This document shows, piece after piece, positions 8,180 through 17,699 of a DNA stretch of 64,000 nucleotides. The translations under genes and the position numbers were made by a program. This DNA is from Anaerolineaceae bacterium UBA4775. Its GTDB lineage: Bacteria > Chloroflexota > Anaerolineae > Anaerolineales > Anaerolineaceae. The notes beneath the pieces were generated by a model. It had not been told where the DNA came from and ran no database searches. It saw only the letters and a program-made list of their open reading frames with translations. Position 1 is the first letter of the stretch. Every line of letters begins with the position of its first letter. Location of the stretch: contig DHHJ01000012.1 in NCBI GenBank assembly GCA_002403205.1, positions 1 to 64,000 of the forward strand, in the 5' to 3' direction.

Positions 8180-8950
8180 CTATTTGTTTAAGGTGGATAA
8201 AAATGCCACAGTCACCTGGACGATCTGGTCCTGTTGCGTGAATTTGTCCAGGGAGGCCGTGCCATCGCCAGATTGATCGCCATACCAGCCAAAACCGGCG
8301 TGATTGCCGCCCATGATCTGGGCAAACGCCGTTTGTTCGGGCAGGCGTGAGCGTGAGCTGTCGATGTCGTCCAGTGTGGCCAGGCCGTCTTGGTCGCCAA
8401 ACACAGACAAAACCGGGATGGTTGTGCTGGAAAGGTCGTTGTTCTCGCCGGGGTAAGCAGCCCACAGCACCAGCCCATTCACCCGGCCGGGGTTGTTGCG
8501 GATATATTCGGCTGCCATAGCACCGCCCAGGGAGTGGCCGCCGATTGCCCAGACCTCGATTTGCGGAAAGGCCGTGATGACCTCATCGGCACGGTTGATA
8601 CCTAAAAACGCAAAATTAAGGGGCATGGGCACGATAATGACGGCGAATCCCTCACTGGCAATTGCCCGGGCATGGGGGGCGTAGGCGCGTGGGTCCACAC
8701 GGCCGCCCGGGTAGAGGATCAATCCAGTCAAGGGCGTTGAATCGGCCGGTGTGAAGACCAGCCAGCCAGCAAGATCTTCAAAGCGGGTGCCATTTCCGGA
8801 CTGAAAGCTGTTAAATGCCTGGGGTTCGGGCTGGGCCGGGTTGGACGCCCACAGGACGAATCCACCTGCAGCGGCCAGCAAGAGTGCCAGCAGTCCGATG
8901 ATCAGATAACGCCAGATGGTTTTCGTGCTAAGCCTGCGGGTATTTTCCAT
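8180..8950 (-). CDS. Alpha/beta hydrolase (PF12695-like), membrane anchored
   Basis: A 256-residue protein with one N-terminal membrane helix (about 14-35). The catalytic elbow is GGHSLGG, the Asp is in FGDQDG, and the His is in GGNHAGFG, in the arrangement typical of the small alpha/beta hydrolase family with a conserved G-N-H-x-x-F-G segment. Substrate unknown. First gene of a minus-strand operon (hydrolase, hydrolase, selenoprotein-like peroxiredoxin, perhaps the reductase). The start at 8950 lies 6 nt after a CATAAT box, so the message is probably leaderless; no Shine-Dalgarno is seen. Confidence 0.85.
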   Translation of the reverse strand: MENTRRLSTKTIWRYLIIGLLALLLAAAGGFVLWASNPAQPEPQAFNSFQSGNGTRFEDLAGWLVFTPADSTPLTGLILYPGGRVDPRAYAPHARAIASEGFAVIIVPMPLNFAFLGINRADEVITAFPQIEVWAIGGHSLGGAMAAEYIRNNPGRVNGLVLWAAYPGENNDLSSTTIPVLSVFGDQDGLATLDDIDSSRSRLPEQTAFAQIMGGNHAGFGWYGDQSGDGTASLDKFTQQDQIVQVTVAFLSTLNK

Positions 8951-8956
8951 GCTTCT

Positions 8957-8985
8957 ATTATGGTACAGTTGAGGCTGCCCCGCAA
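8957..8985 (-). promoter_or_regulatory. Promoter of the hydrolase/peroxiredoxin operon
   Basis: Minus-strand TTGCGG (8985-8980), 17-bp spacer, CATAAT (8962-8957), then only 6 nt to the ATG at 8950. Transcription is expected to start at or next to the A of ATG. Confidence 0.6.
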
Positions 8986-9509
8986 GGCTAAAGGTTTTAC
9001 AAAACTTAAAACCCCAGGTTAGCAAATAACTTAATAACTCCCGAGGGGTCTGTAGAGGCTTCGAAGGGGAAATGCGATCGTGAAGGGTAAATCCCTATTT
9101 ACCTTGATCCCCGCAGTTTGAGTTTTTCTTCGGTTCATTTTTTTATCGACACTCTTAAAACCCCGGAGGTCTAAGGACATGGATAAATGTAAAGAATAGT
9201 TCAATGACATATTCTAAGCAAAAAGACCTTTGTGGATAAATTGCAGTAGATATTTTTGTTAAATCAATAAGGCCTTACAAAAAAGCTATTCTGGAGAGTG
9301 TACAAAACTAACGATTTTTGATTGCAATTGACATCTTTTATCCCAAATAAACATAAACTCAAGTGTAGGGTTAACTTGTCTTCTTAACCGAATTTTTTTG
9401 ATAGATTTCACAACTGTTATAGGTCACTCAAATGCCATTTCTCTTTCTAGATTTATTCATCTATTTGTTATTTATCTCTACTAAGGATCCATATTATTAA
9501 TACACTAAG
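8986..9509. other. AT-rich intergenic region at the edge of an island
   Basis: No gene found. From about 9040 base composition becomes clearly AT-rich, unlike the GC-rich flanks. CTTAAAACCCC occurs at 9005-9015 and again at 9154-9164, and a related TTAAGACCCCGGGG lies at 10657-10670 beyond the other edge of the AT-rich stretch. Confidence 0.5.
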
Positions 9510-10343
9510 TTATCCTTTGATGATTATTTTGAGAATTGTGTACACATGACTTAGTAATTCATTCCTAATATAGTGTAAATTTGTTACAGATTGACCTTCG
9601 CGGTTTTTTCCTATTGAAGACAATCTGTTTGTCAATGATGATTGGTCTTTTCCTTGGCGTAGTAATAAAGAGAATTCTTGGCTTGATTTATCACCACCTG
9701 TTAATCTTAATGCCATCTTATCCCAAGTCATATTTTCACTTGTATTCAATCTTGCTAAGTTGAATAAATCCCCTTTTAGTCCATCTAAGAATGTCCGCAT
9801 TTCCATCGCAGCCGCAGTTTTCGCTTTGTTTTCTCCCTTATAAAGAAAGTAAAATTTCTCTGCACTATTGAACCTCGACAAGGTATTGGGAAACCCCATT
9901 TTATTCAGTAGAAACCTAATCTCTTCAGGGAAATTATATTTATTCTGTAACTCTTGATATCGTGATGAGTATTGTTCGCTATAGGCTTTTGCGTTTTCAT
10001 TTGGAATATCCCCAACCCTTGTAACATGCACAAACACAACTGATGAACTTGCAGTTGTGGATCCGTCGGTTGATGAAAAAAACTCTTTTGAAATTTCAGG
10101 TAGTGGTGGTAAGGCAAGAGTTAGTAGTCCAAAGTCTGTATTGAATGTTTCTAACATATCTCCAGTTGGTACCTCCTCTGCTTCCTCTGGAGCATTACTT
10201 AATGCATCAATTTCCCATCTAGTTATGTCTCTTAATTGCTCGATTTTTGGAATAAACTCACTGGCTTGGTTAAATTTCTGAACCCAATCTGATAAATATT
10301 CTTCCTTCTTTCTGCGATTTTCGATTTCATTTTCATAACACAT
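9510..10343 (-). CDS. Unknown AT-rich island protein with possible C-terminal HEPN motif
   Basis: A 277-residue soluble protein that I do not recognise. It has no signal or membrane helix. The N-terminal ~30 residues are charged and helical, a T/S-rich segment lies near residues 90-100, and the C-terminal third is helical. Near the end, HYIRNELLSHVY contains R260-N-x4-H266, which fits the Rx(4-6)H active-site motif of HEPN ribonucleases with the usual polar residue after Arg. HEPN proteins are common toxins and antiviral effectors, but one motif is weak evidence. AAGGAAG precedes the ATG. Base and codon use are AT-rich, unlike the neighbours, indicating horizontal transfer. No partner gene is visible. 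Confidence 0.65.
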   Translation of the reverse strand: MCYENEIENRRKKEEYLSDWVQKFNQASEFIPKIEQLRDITRWEIDALSNAPEEAEEVPTGDMLETFNTDFGLLTLALPPLPEISKEFFSSTDGSTTASSSVVFVHVTRVGDIPNENAKAYSEQYSSRYQELQNKYNFPEEIRFLLNKMGFPNTLSRFNSAEKFYFLYKGENKAKTAAAMEMRTFLDGLKGDLFNLARLNTSENMTWDKMALRLTGGDKSSQEFSLLLRQGKDQSSLTNRLSSIGKNREGQSVTNLHYIRNELLSHVYTILKIIIKG

Positions 10344-10847
10344 AATTTCTTCCTTTTTACAGAAACCATATTCAAAAGATCAAATATAAAAATGAAAAAT
10401 ATTGAAGTCGCTTCGCCAGATGCTAATTGACCCTCAAACAAAGAGATATTACAAAAAGTGGAGAATAATCTTTTGTCTGACGGTTCACAAACCTGATAAG
10501 TGTGAAATATCTAGAACTTATCAATTTATTATAACATCAGGGAAAAATTATCCCCGTTTTTGGAGTAGACACGTAAATGAATGTCATCTTTACTCCAAAA
10601 AGGCTCGTCGCGTGTAGTGGGTGGTGTGGGATAGTGTATAAAAGACTACTAATCAATTAAGACCCCGGGGAGTCGGAAAACACTCGCACCAGGGGCAAAG
10701 CGTCACCCAGATGCGCATCACAGCAGCTAGGCATCAATCCATACATTGCGTCAAGTTGAACTCCCGCCGGCGGTCTGATCTGTTTTTGGGAGATGGCCAC
10801 CGAAATAGTTGGCCGGTGGGCTGGTTTTTTTTGGGGCAAATGAATTA
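10344..10847. other. Intergenic region, island right edge
   Basis: No convincing gene. The AT-rich composition continues to about 10650 and then returns to GC-rich at the sequence GACCCCGGGG. Short open frames here have neither Shine-Dalgarno nor family resemblance. Confidence 0.45.
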
Positions 10848-10856
10848 TGTTACAAT
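10848..10856 (+). promoter_or_regulatory. Extended -10 promoter of the aldehyde dehydrogenase
   Basis: TGT-TACAAT, an extended -10 (TGnTANAAT), about 45 nt before the AGGAGG Shine-Dalgarno. No clear -35 box. Confidence 0.5.
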
Positions 10857-10907
10857 CGTAGCGGACGCTTATTTAATCCACGATGTTACCAGGAGGACAT
10901 GACCCCT

Positions 10908-12494
10908 ATGACAACTGAAACCACGTTCAAACTCACCTATTCAACCATGTTCAACCCGCCCGAAGTGTTACATACACACTTCGCTGAAGCGATGGCGGCT
11001 TTGAAGGTTGACTTGGGCAGGGAAATCCCCATGTTCATCGGCGGCGAAGAGCGGGTGGTCGCTGAAAAATACCATGAACACTCGCCCATCAACACCGATC
11101 TGCACCTGGCGACCTTCCAAAAAGGCGGCACCCAGGATGCCCTGGATGCCATTGCCGCAGCCCGCCAGGCTTTCCCGAGCTGGAGCCGAATGTACTGGGA
11201 TGAGCGGGTTTACCTGTTACGCAAGGCAGCAGATATGATTGACCAGCGCCTGTTCGAAATGGGCGCCGTGGTCACCCTGGAGGTTGGAAAGAACCGCATG
11301 GAAGCCCTCGGCGATGTGGCTGAAACCGCTGAGTTGATCCGGTATGCCTGCGACCAGATGGAAGCCCACCATGGCTACCGGGCAAAGATGGCCAAGGACC
11401 CCCTGCCCGGGTTCGATTCGACAAACACGTCAGTGCTCAAGCCCTACGGGGTTTGGGTGGTGATCCGCCCCTTCAACTTCCCGGCAGCGCTCACTGGCGG
11501 ACCTGTGGGTGCAGCCCTGGTGGCAGGTAACACAGTGGTGATCAAACCTGCTTCGGTCACCACCTGGACCACTGCGTTGCTGGTGGACTGCATGCGCCAG
11601 GCGGGCATCCCGGATGGCGTGGTCAATTTCGTCTCAGGCCCAGGTTCAACGGTTGGCGCAGCCCTGGTGGAGAGCAAAGATGTGGACGGGATCACCTTTA
11701 CCGGCTCCCTCGAGGTTGGCATGGGCATCTACCGGGCATTTGCACAGGGCGATTATGTCCGCCCCATCATCCTTGAGATGGGTGGCAAGAACCCGGCTAT
11801 CGTTTCGAAGCATGCCGATCTTGATGATGCGGCCGTTGGCATCGTGCGCTCGGCTTTTGGCTTGCAGGGGCAGAAATGTTCCGCCTGCTCGCGGGTGTTT
11901 GTTGAATCAGAAGTGTACGACGCCCTGGTTGAGCGCCTGGTTGACCTGACCAGCAAGCTTGTCGTTGGCGATCCGGCTGAACGGGAGACCTATATAGGCC
12001 CTGTGATCACCAAGAGCGCCTATGAAGATTTCAAAGCCTTCTGCGCTGAGCTGAAGGAGGGCGGAAAAGTGATCGCTGGCGGTGATGTGCTCACCGACGG
12101 TGACCTTGGCAAGGGATATTTCTGCCAGCCGACGATCGCAGTGGATGTGCCGCTGGCGCACCGCCTGTGGCGGCACGAAATGTTCCTGCCGATCACCATG
12201 GTTCACCCGGTAAAGGACCTCGATGAAGCGATGGCCCTGGCCAATGACACCCTCTACGGTCTGACAGCGGGCTTTTATGGCTCCGAAGAAGAGGTTGGCT
12301 GGTTCTTTGACAACATCAAAGCCGGCGTTGTGTACGCCAATCGCCCCCAGGGTGCCACAACCGGAGCCTGGCCGGGCTATCAGCCCTTTGGCGGGTGGAA
12401 GGGCTCTGGCGCCAGCGGTAAGAACGCGGGCGGCCTGTACTATCTGCCGTTGTACATGCATGAGCAGAGCCAGACCCAAATCCGCCGGGCATGA
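10908..12494 (+). CDS. Aldehyde dehydrogenase, 1-pyrroline-5-carboxylate dehydrogenase type
   Basis: A 528-residue NAD(P)-dependent aldehyde dehydrogenase. The catalytic Cys324 lies in GLQGQKCSACSR, a signature of the glutamate-semialdehyde (P5C, RocA/PruA) subgroup, and the general-base Glu in EMGGKNPAIV. The likely reaction is oxidation of glutamate 5-semialdehyde to glutamate in proline or arginine breakdown; another aldehyde is possible because no proline dehydrogenase is nearby. The ATG at 10908 is 11 nt after AGGAGG; the alternative ATG at 10899 is only 2 nt from it. A strong terminator follows, so it is probably monocistronic. Confidence 0.88.
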   Translation: MTTETTFKLTYSTMFNPPEVLHTHFAEAMAALKVDLGREIPMFIGGEERVVAEKYHEHSPINTDLHLATFQKGGTQDALDAIAAARQAFPSWSRMYWDERVYLLRKAADMIDQRLFEMGAVVTLEVGKNRMEALGDVAETAELIRYACDQMEAHHGYRAKMAKDPLPGFDSTNTSVLKPYGVWVVIRPFNFPAALTGGPVGAALVAGNTVVIKPASVTTWTTALLVDCMRQAGIPDGVVNFVSGPGSTVGAALVESKDVDGITFTGSLEVGMGIYRAFAQGDYVRPIILEMGGKNPAIVSKHADLDDAAVGIVRSAFGLQGQKCSACSRVFVESEVYDALVERLVDLTSKLVVGDPAERETYIGPVITKSAYEDFKAFCAELKEGGKVIAGGDVLTDGDLGKGYFCQPTIAVDVPLAHRLWRHEMFLPITMVHPVKDLDEAMALANDTLYGLTAGFYGSEEEVGWFFDNIKAGVVYANRPQGATTGAWPGYQPFGGWKGSGASGKNAGGLYYLPLYMHEQSQTQIRRA

Positions 12495-12522
12495 CGATCA
12501 GCACATAACCCTGTCTGAGATC

Positions 12523-12557
12523 AACCGGATGGCGAGTGCGTCAGCCATCCGGTTTTT
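12523..12557 (+). terminator. Intrinsic terminator after the aldehyde dehydrogenase
   Basis: AACCGGATGGC pairs with GCCATCCGGTT across a 10-nt loop, followed by a T-run (11-bp stem). Confidence 0.85.
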
Positions 12558-12568
12558 AAAATGACCAC

Positions 12569-12838
12569 ATGATCCGTTTTTTGCTCTCTCGCATTGGCTG
12601 TCTGATGATGATCTTTGGGATCATCGTCCTTGTGGTGGGTGTGGCTGCAGCTCAATCCGGGGAGCCGGCCCTGACCTTATTGTTTGTGGGGTTTGTTGGG
12701 AGCGCTGCCGGGTTCCTGATCTGGAATAGGCTGCGCGAAAGACCGCCCCGTAACACCCGGTTTTCAATCTTCAGAAAAAGAGACCGGCGCGAAGACCAGA
12801 GAACGGATGACGGCTGGAAGGACCATTTTGATGACTAA
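12569..12838 (+). CDS. Small membrane protein, function unknown
   Basis: An 89-residue protein with two hydrophobic helices (about 8-28 and 34-52) and a very charged C-terminal tail rich in R, D and E. Its stop overlaps the next gene's ATG by 8 nt, so it is probably translated with the CoA-transferase. Family not recognised. Confidence 0.55.
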   Translation: MIRFLLSRIGCLMMIFGIIVLVVGVAAAQSGEPALTLLFVGFVGSAAGFLIWNRLRERPPRNTRFSIFRKRDRREDQRTDDGWKDHFDD

Positions 12839-13733
12839 ACTGGTTTCATTGCCCGATGCGATCAGAACCCACCTTCACGATGGTGACCTGCTGTACGCCA
12901 GCGGGTTCACCCACCTGATCCCCTTTGCAGCCGCGCACGAGATCATCCGCCAGGGCATTACAGGCCTGACCCTGGCGCGGGCCACACCGGACTTAATTTA
13001 CGATCAAATGGTGGCAGCCGGGTGTGCGCGCAAACTGATTTTTTCCTACATGGGTAACCCCGGGGTGGGCTCTTTGCGCCGTTTGCGGGCAGCCATCGAA
13101 TCTGGAGAACTGGCATGGGAAGAATACTCTCATTTTGGCATGATCAGCCGCCTGAGGGCAGGCGCCAGCGGGCTGCCCTTTATGCCCATGAAGCCAACCG
13201 GCGCTGAAGATCTGGCTTCTAAGAATCCCCAATACCGCCAGGTGAGTGACCCATATACCGGGGAGCGCGTGGTGGTGGTGCCCCCGCTGACGCCTGATGT
13301 GGCCATCATTCACGTGCAGCGTGCTGATGTTCAGGGCAATGCCCAGGTGTGGGGCATTTTGGGTGAGCAGCAATTGGCCGCCTTCGCCAGCCAGCGGGTG
13401 ATCCTGACAGTCGAAGAGATCGTTGACGAGGCGGTGATCCGCTCTGACCCCAACCGCACCGTGATCCCCGGCATGGTGGTGGACGCTGTCTGCCATGTGC
13501 CCTATTGCGCACACCCCTCTTACACCCAGGGCTATTATGACCGGGACAATGACTTTTACCTAGCCTGGGATGAGATCAGCAAAACGCAGGAAAGTGTTCA
13601 GGCGTATCTTGACGAATGGGTGTATGGCTTGCCGGACAGGCAGGCTTACTGGGAAAAACTGGGGCCTGAGGTTCACGAGCGTCTGCAGGCCGGTGAACGG
13701 CTCTCTCAGCCCGTGAATTATGGCGAATACTGA
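12831..13733 (+). CDS. CoA-transferase subunit A (family I, glutaconate/IpdA-like)
   Basis: A 300-residue alpha subunit of a two-subunit family I CoA-transferase, with the early GDLLYASGF segment and the central HVQRADVQGNAQ motif typical of GctA/AtoD/IpdA-type subunits. With subunit B it would move CoA between acyl-CoA and a free carboxylic acid; substrate not readable from sequence. The start is the ATG at 12831 with GAAGGA upstream, inside the end of the preceding small gene. It ends where subunit B begins. Confidence 0.85.
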   Translation: MTKLVSLPDAIRTHLHDGDLLYASGFTHLIPFAAAHEIIRQGITGLTLARATPDLIYDQMVAAGCARKLIFSYMGNPGVGSLRRLRAAIESGELAWEEYSHFGMISRLRAGASGLPFMPMKPTGAEDLASKNPQYRQVSDPYTGERVVVVPPLTPDVAIIHVQRADVQGNAQVWGILGEQQLAAFASQRVILTVEEIVDEAVIRSDPNRTVIPGMVVDAVCHVPYCAHPSYTQGYYDRDNDFYLAWDEISKTQESVQAYLDEWVYGLPDRQAYWEKLGPEVHERLQAGERLSQPVNYGEY

Positions 13734-13749
13734 TCACAAGGCAAAACGC

Positions 13750-14514
13750 ATGGATTCACAACATTACAATTCACAAGAACTGATGGTGGTGAATGCCGCC
13801 CGGTTGTTGAAGGACCACGATGTGGTCTTCGTGGGTGTCGGCATCCCCAACCTGGCATGCAACCTGGCCATGCGGACGCATGCACCTCATCTGCAGATGA
13901 TCTATGAGGCCGGGGTGATCGGTGCACAGCCAGCCCGGCTGCCCCTGTCCATCGGCGACCCCTCTCTGGTCACCGGCGCGACTGCCGTGTGCAGCATGTA
14001 CGACATCTTCTCGCTTTACCTGCAGCGCGGCAATGTGGATGTGGGTTTTTTGGGCGGTGCGCAGATCGACCAGTTTGGCAACATCAATGCCACGGTGATC
14101 GGCGATTATGACCATCCCAAAGTGCGCCTGCCCGGGTCAGGGGGTGCCATGGAGATTGCTGCCTGGGCGAACCGCTGCTATATCATCACGCCCCATCAAA
14201 AGCGGCGCTTCCCGGCCAGGGTGGACTTCCATACCTCGATCGGTTTTCTCACGGGCGGCGATGCCCGCGCCAGCACAGGCGTGCGCGGTGGCGGTCCCCA
14301 GGCCGTGGTCACGGATTTAGGGGTGCTCAAGCCAGATCAGCATGGCGAACTGGTCCTGGCTGCCATGCACCCGGGCGTGACCTACGACGTCGTGGCGGAG
14401 CATACCGGCTGGCCTTTGAAAAAAGCCCCAGACTGCCAGGTCACCGAGCCGCCCACAGCGGAGGAGTTGCGCATCCTGCGAGACGAGCTCGACCCTCAGC
14501 GCATTTATATCTGA
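13750..14514 (+). CDS. CoA-transferase subunit B (family I)
   Basis: A 254-residue beta subunit. The segment YEAGVIGA (about residues 51-58) fits the position of the catalytic Glu that carries CoA in GctB/AtoA-type subunits, and the FLGGAQID and LPGSGGA segments are typical. The start at 13750 has AAGG 8 nt upstream and gives the usual family N-terminus; an in-frame ATG at 13720 overlapping subunit A is the alternative. The aldehyde dehydrogenase before and hydroxyacid dehydrogenase after suggest organic- or amino-acid catabolism, but no defined pathway. Confidence 0.87.
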   Translation: MDSQHYNSQELMVVNAARLLKDHDVVFVGVGIPNLACNLAMRTHAPHLQMIYEAGVIGAQPARLPLSIGDPSLVTGATAVCSMYDIFSLYLQRGNVDVGFLGGAQIDQFGNINATVIGDYDHPKVRLPGSGGAMEIAAWANRCYIITPHQKRRFPARVDFHTSIGFLTGGDARASTGVRGGGPQAVVTDLGVLKPDQHGELVLAAMHPGVTYDVVAEHTGWPLKKAPDCQVTEPPTAEELRILRDELDPQRIYI

Positions 14515-14559
14515 CCGGTTCGATGGGGTAGAATACAAAAAAGTGAACCGGAAGGAAAA

Positions 14560-15585
14560 ATGAAACAAGTAATCCACATCTTAGCCACGTCACCTTTACC
14601 TGAAGGCGGCGAAGCCCGCATCAAAGCGATTTCTGATCAGTTTAAATTAACCGTCACCCGGGCCAGTCAGCCCGAGGACATCCCGGATTCAACCTGGGAG
14701 AGCGTCAATGTGCTTTACACCTGGAATGTTTTGCCGGACCCGGCCAAAGCGCCCAATCTCAAGTGGGTGCAGTTCAGAAGCGCAGGCGTAGATTCCCATT
14801 TAGACCACCCCCTGCTGCGCGACGGTGATGTGACCATCACTTCGATGAGCGGTGTGATCACCAGCCAGATTGCTGAATATGTCTTGATGGCCATGCTGGC
14901 CTTTGGGCAAAAGCTGCCCAAGCTGCTGCGCCATCAACAGGCGCACCACTGGCCTGAACCCAAGGAAAAATGGCGTGATTTTATGCCGGTCGAGCTGCGG
15001 CATAGCACCGTTGGGATTTTGGGTTATGGCAGCATCGGCCGCCAGGTGGCGCGTTTGTTACAACCCTTTGGCGCCACGGTACTGGCCGCGAAAAAAGATG
15101 CCATGCACCCGGAAGACACCGGCTATACCCGTGAAGGTATGGGTGACCCGCATGGCGAATTTTTCAACCGTCTCTACCCGATTGAAGCGCTGCACAGCCT
15201 TTTGGAAGAAAGTGACTTCGTGGTGATGGCTTTGCCCCTGACGGATGCCACCCATCACATCCTGGATGCGCGGGCTTTTGAATCAATGAAGGACTCAGCC
15301 TATCTGATCAATGTCGGGCGCGGTGAATTGATCGATGAGGAAGCCCTGGTCCAGGCCCTCAAGAGCAAGCTCATCGCCGGGGCCGCTATGGATGTGTTTG
15401 AAGAGGAACCCCTGCCGGAAGACAGCCCCTTATGGGACATGGAAAATGTGATCATCAGCCCGCATATCTCGGGGATCAGCCCGCACCTGGACGCAGAAAC
15501 CCTCGACCTGTTCATCGAGAACCTCAACCGGTACCTGGCAGAACTGCCCCTTTACAACCAGGTGGACCTCAGGCAGGGTTACTGA
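14560..15585 (+). CDS. D-2-hydroxyacid dehydrogenase family protein
   Basis: A 341-residue NAD-dependent dehydrogenase. The Rossmann motif is GYGSIGRQVA (about 151-160). The catalytic Arg is in NVGRGELID, the Glu in FEEEPLP and the His in SPHISG, all present. It reduces a 2-keto acid to a D-2-hydroxy acid or the reverse; substrate unknown. A GGTAGAAT box sits about 30 nt upstream and GGAAGG just before the ATG, so it can have its own promoter although only 45 nt follow the CoA-transferase. Confidence 0.88.
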   Translation: MKQVIHILATSPLPEGGEARIKAISDQFKLTVTRASQPEDIPDSTWESVNVLYTWNVLPDPAKAPNLKWVQFRSAGVDSHLDHPLLRDGDVTITSMSGVITSQIAEYVLMAMLAFGQKLPKLLRHQQAHHWPEPKEKWRDFMPVELRHSTVGILGYGSIGRQVARLLQPFGATVLAAKKDAMHPEDTGYTREGMGDPHGEFFNRLYPIEALHSLLEESDFVVMALPLTDATHHILDARAFESMKDSAYLINVGRGELIDEEALVQALKSKLIAGAAMDVFEEEPLPEDSPLWDMENVIISPHISGISPHLDAETLDLFIENLNRYLAELPLYNQVDLRQGY

Positions 15586-15624
15586 GTTACCGTGTGCACA
15601 AATGTTCCAGTTTTGAAGCCTGGA

Positions 15625-15633
15625 TGGTAAAAT
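15625..15633 (+). promoter_or_regulatory. Extended -10 promoter of rarA (leaderless)
   Basis: TGG-TAAAAT, then exactly 6 nt to the ATG at 15640. No Shine-Dalgarno lies before the start codon, so the message is probably leaderless. Confidence 0.6.
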
Positions 15634-15639
15634 TTTCCC

Positions 15640-17001
15640 ATGGATTTGTTTGATCACGCCCTGCAGGAACGGTTATCCCATGAGGCTCCCCTGGCCGACC
15701 GGATGCGCCCACAGACCCTGGATGAGATCCTGGGTCAGGACCACATTATCGGGGAAGGGCGGCTCCTGCGGCGCGCCATCCAGGCAGACAGGCTGTTCTC
15801 CTCGATCATCCTGTACGGTCCGCCAGGTACGGGCAAGACCACGCTGGCCAGGGTCATTTCCAATCTGACCAAAGCCCATTTTGAAAGCCTTTCCGCTGTT
15901 TTGGCCGGTGTAGGTGATCTGCGGCGTGTGATCGCAGAGGCCATTGAACGGCGCCGGCTTTACGATCGCCGCACAATCCTGTTCATTGATGAAGTCCACC
16001 GCTGGAACAAATCGCAGCAGGACGCGCTCCTGCCCCATGTGGAAACCGGCCTGCTAACGCTGATCGGCGCAACCACACAAAACCCCTATTTTGACGTCAT
16101 CAAAGCCCTGGTTTCCCGCTCGCGCATTTTCGAGATCAAGGCGCTGGAGGAAGCGGATATCCGCACGATCCTGCTGAACGCGTTAAAGGACCCGGAGCGC
16201 GGCTACGGCAAGCGGTATGTGGTCCTTGAGCCTGATGCCCTGGCGCATCTCAGCCATATGGCGGGCGGCGATGCCCGCAATGCCCTCAATGCGCTCGAGC
16301 TGGCTGTGGAAACGACCCCCCTGGGTGAGGATGCGACCATCCGCATCAACCTGGAGGTTGCCCAGGAGTCCATTCAGAAACGGGCGGTGCTGTATGATAA
16401 GGGAGATGATGCCCATTACGACACGATTTCCGCCTTTATCAAATCTGTGCGCGGCTCTGACCCAGACGCGGCCCTGTACTGGCTGGCAAAAATGCTCTAT
16501 GCCGGGGAGGACCCGCGCTTTATCTTGCGGCGGTTGATTGTTTTGGCTGGTGAGGACATTGGCATGGCCGACCCGATGGGGTTGGTGGTGGCCAACGCCG
16601 CCGCGCAGGCTTATGAGTACATCGGTTTGCCGGAAGGCATCTTCCCGATCACAGAAGCAACCCTTTACCTGGCGACAGCGCCGAAATCCAACTCGGCTTT
16701 TGCCTACCATGCGGCTTTGCGTGAAATTGAAGACAACGGTGCTGGGCCGGTGCCGGTTCACCTGATGGATGCCAATCGTGATGCGAAGGGCTTTGGCCAC
16801 GGGCAGGGTTATGATTACCCCCATTCCCATGAAGGCCACTGGACGCCCCAGCAGTACCTGCCGGAAAACTTGATCGGCAGGGTTTTTTACAACCCTTCTG
16901 ACCAGGGATACGAAGCGCAGGCGGCTGAACGTGTGCGCAAATGGCGAGAAGCCCAAGCACAAGCCCTGGCGGATCTGCAAAAAGAGACAGGAAAAGCATA
17001 A
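15640..17001 (+). CDS. rarA: Replication-associated recombination protein A
   Basis: A 453-residue AAA+ ATPase of full length. Walker A is GPPGTGKTT at 60-68, Walker B is FIDEVHR near 125, and the sensor/arginine region and the C-terminal MgsA/RarA tetramerisation domain follow (PKSNSAF and NPSDQGYEAQ segments). RarA acts at stalled replication forks. The start codon lies 6 nt after a -10 box. The next gene begins 1 nt after its stop, so the phosphatase is co-transcribed. Confidence 0.95.
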   Translation: MDLFDHALQERLSHEAPLADRMRPQTLDEILGQDHIIGEGRLLRRAIQADRLFSSIILYGPPGTGKTTLARVISNLTKAHFESLSAVLAGVGDLRRVIAEAIERRRLYDRRTILFIDEVHRWNKSQQDALLPHVETGLLTLIGATTQNPYFDVIKALVSRSRIFEIKALEEADIRTILLNALKDPERGYGKRYVVLEPDALAHLSHMAGGDARNALNALELAVETTPLGEDATIRINLEVAQESIQKRAVLYDKGDDAHYDTISAFIKSVRGSDPDAALYWLAKMLYAGEDPRFILRRLIVLAGEDIGMADPMGLVVANAAAQAYEYIGLPEGIFPITEATLYLATAPKSNSAFAYHAALREIEDNGAGPVPVHLMDANRDAKGFGHGQGYDYPHSHEGHWTPQQYLPENLIGRVFYNPSDQGYEAQAAERVRKWREAQAQALADLQKETGKA

Positions 17002-17002
17002 C

Positions 17003-17617
17003 ATGGCGATATTTTTACTGGTAAGGCACGGACAAAATGACATGGTGGGCAAAAAACTGGCCGGCAGGCTGCCTGATGTGCACCTGAACGACCGCGGGCG
17101 GGCACAGGCACGCCGGTTGGCGGCCGAACTGGCTGAGTTACCGATCACAGCCGTGATCTCCAGCCCCCTCGAACGGGCGCAGGAAACAGCTGAGCCGATC
17201 GCCCGCATTCACAACCTGCCGGTGGCGGTTAACGAGGGCTTGATCGAAATCGACTACGGCACCTGGCAGGGCAGGTCCTTCAAACAGCTCAGGCGCTTGA
17301 CGCTGTGGAAGCAAGTTCGGGAACAACCCAGCACATTTCGCTTCCCAGAGGGCGAATCCTTCGCTGAAGCGCAAACGCGCATTGCCCAAACCCTGGAGGA
17401 TACGAGCAAAACCTTTGCCCACAAGGACATGGTCGTGTGCGTCTCTCACTGCGATGTGATCCGGCTGGCCGCTGCCTGGTTCCTGGCGATGCCGCTGGAC
17501 GCCTTTCAGCGCTTGCATGTCAGCACCGCCTCGGTGACGGTCTTGAATTTGCACGATGGCAAGGCTGCCCTGGGTGCGATCAACGCTGGTTTTGGTGTTC
17601 CCAGGTTATTTGAGTGA
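17003..17617 (+). CDS. Histidine phosphatase family protein (MSMEG_4193-like)
   Basis: A 204-residue protein. The catalytic histidine is His9 in VRHGQND, with the second Arg in SPLERAQET, the acid in EIDYGTWQG and the second His in SHCDVIR. It is a phosphoglycerate-mutase-fold phosphatase of unknown substrate. It begins 1 nt after the rarA stop (AGGAAAAG upstream), so it is made with rarA. Confidence 0.88.
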   Translation: MAIFLLVRHGQNDMVGKKLAGRLPDVHLNDRGRAQARRLAAELAELPITAVISSPLERAQETAEPIARIHNLPVAVNEGLIEIDYGTWQGRSFKQLRRLTLWKQVREQPSTFRFPEGESFAEAQTRIAQTLEDTSKTFAHKDMVVCVSHCDVIRLAAAWFLAMPLDAFQRLHVSTASVTVLNLHDGKAALGAINAGFGVPRLFE

Positions 17618-17699
17618 TCCCCTCGCCAGGGGGTTAGCTTTTTGCCCGGCAGGGCAGTTATAATTACATCCATTCAACAGACGACAGGAGGTCAGGCTT

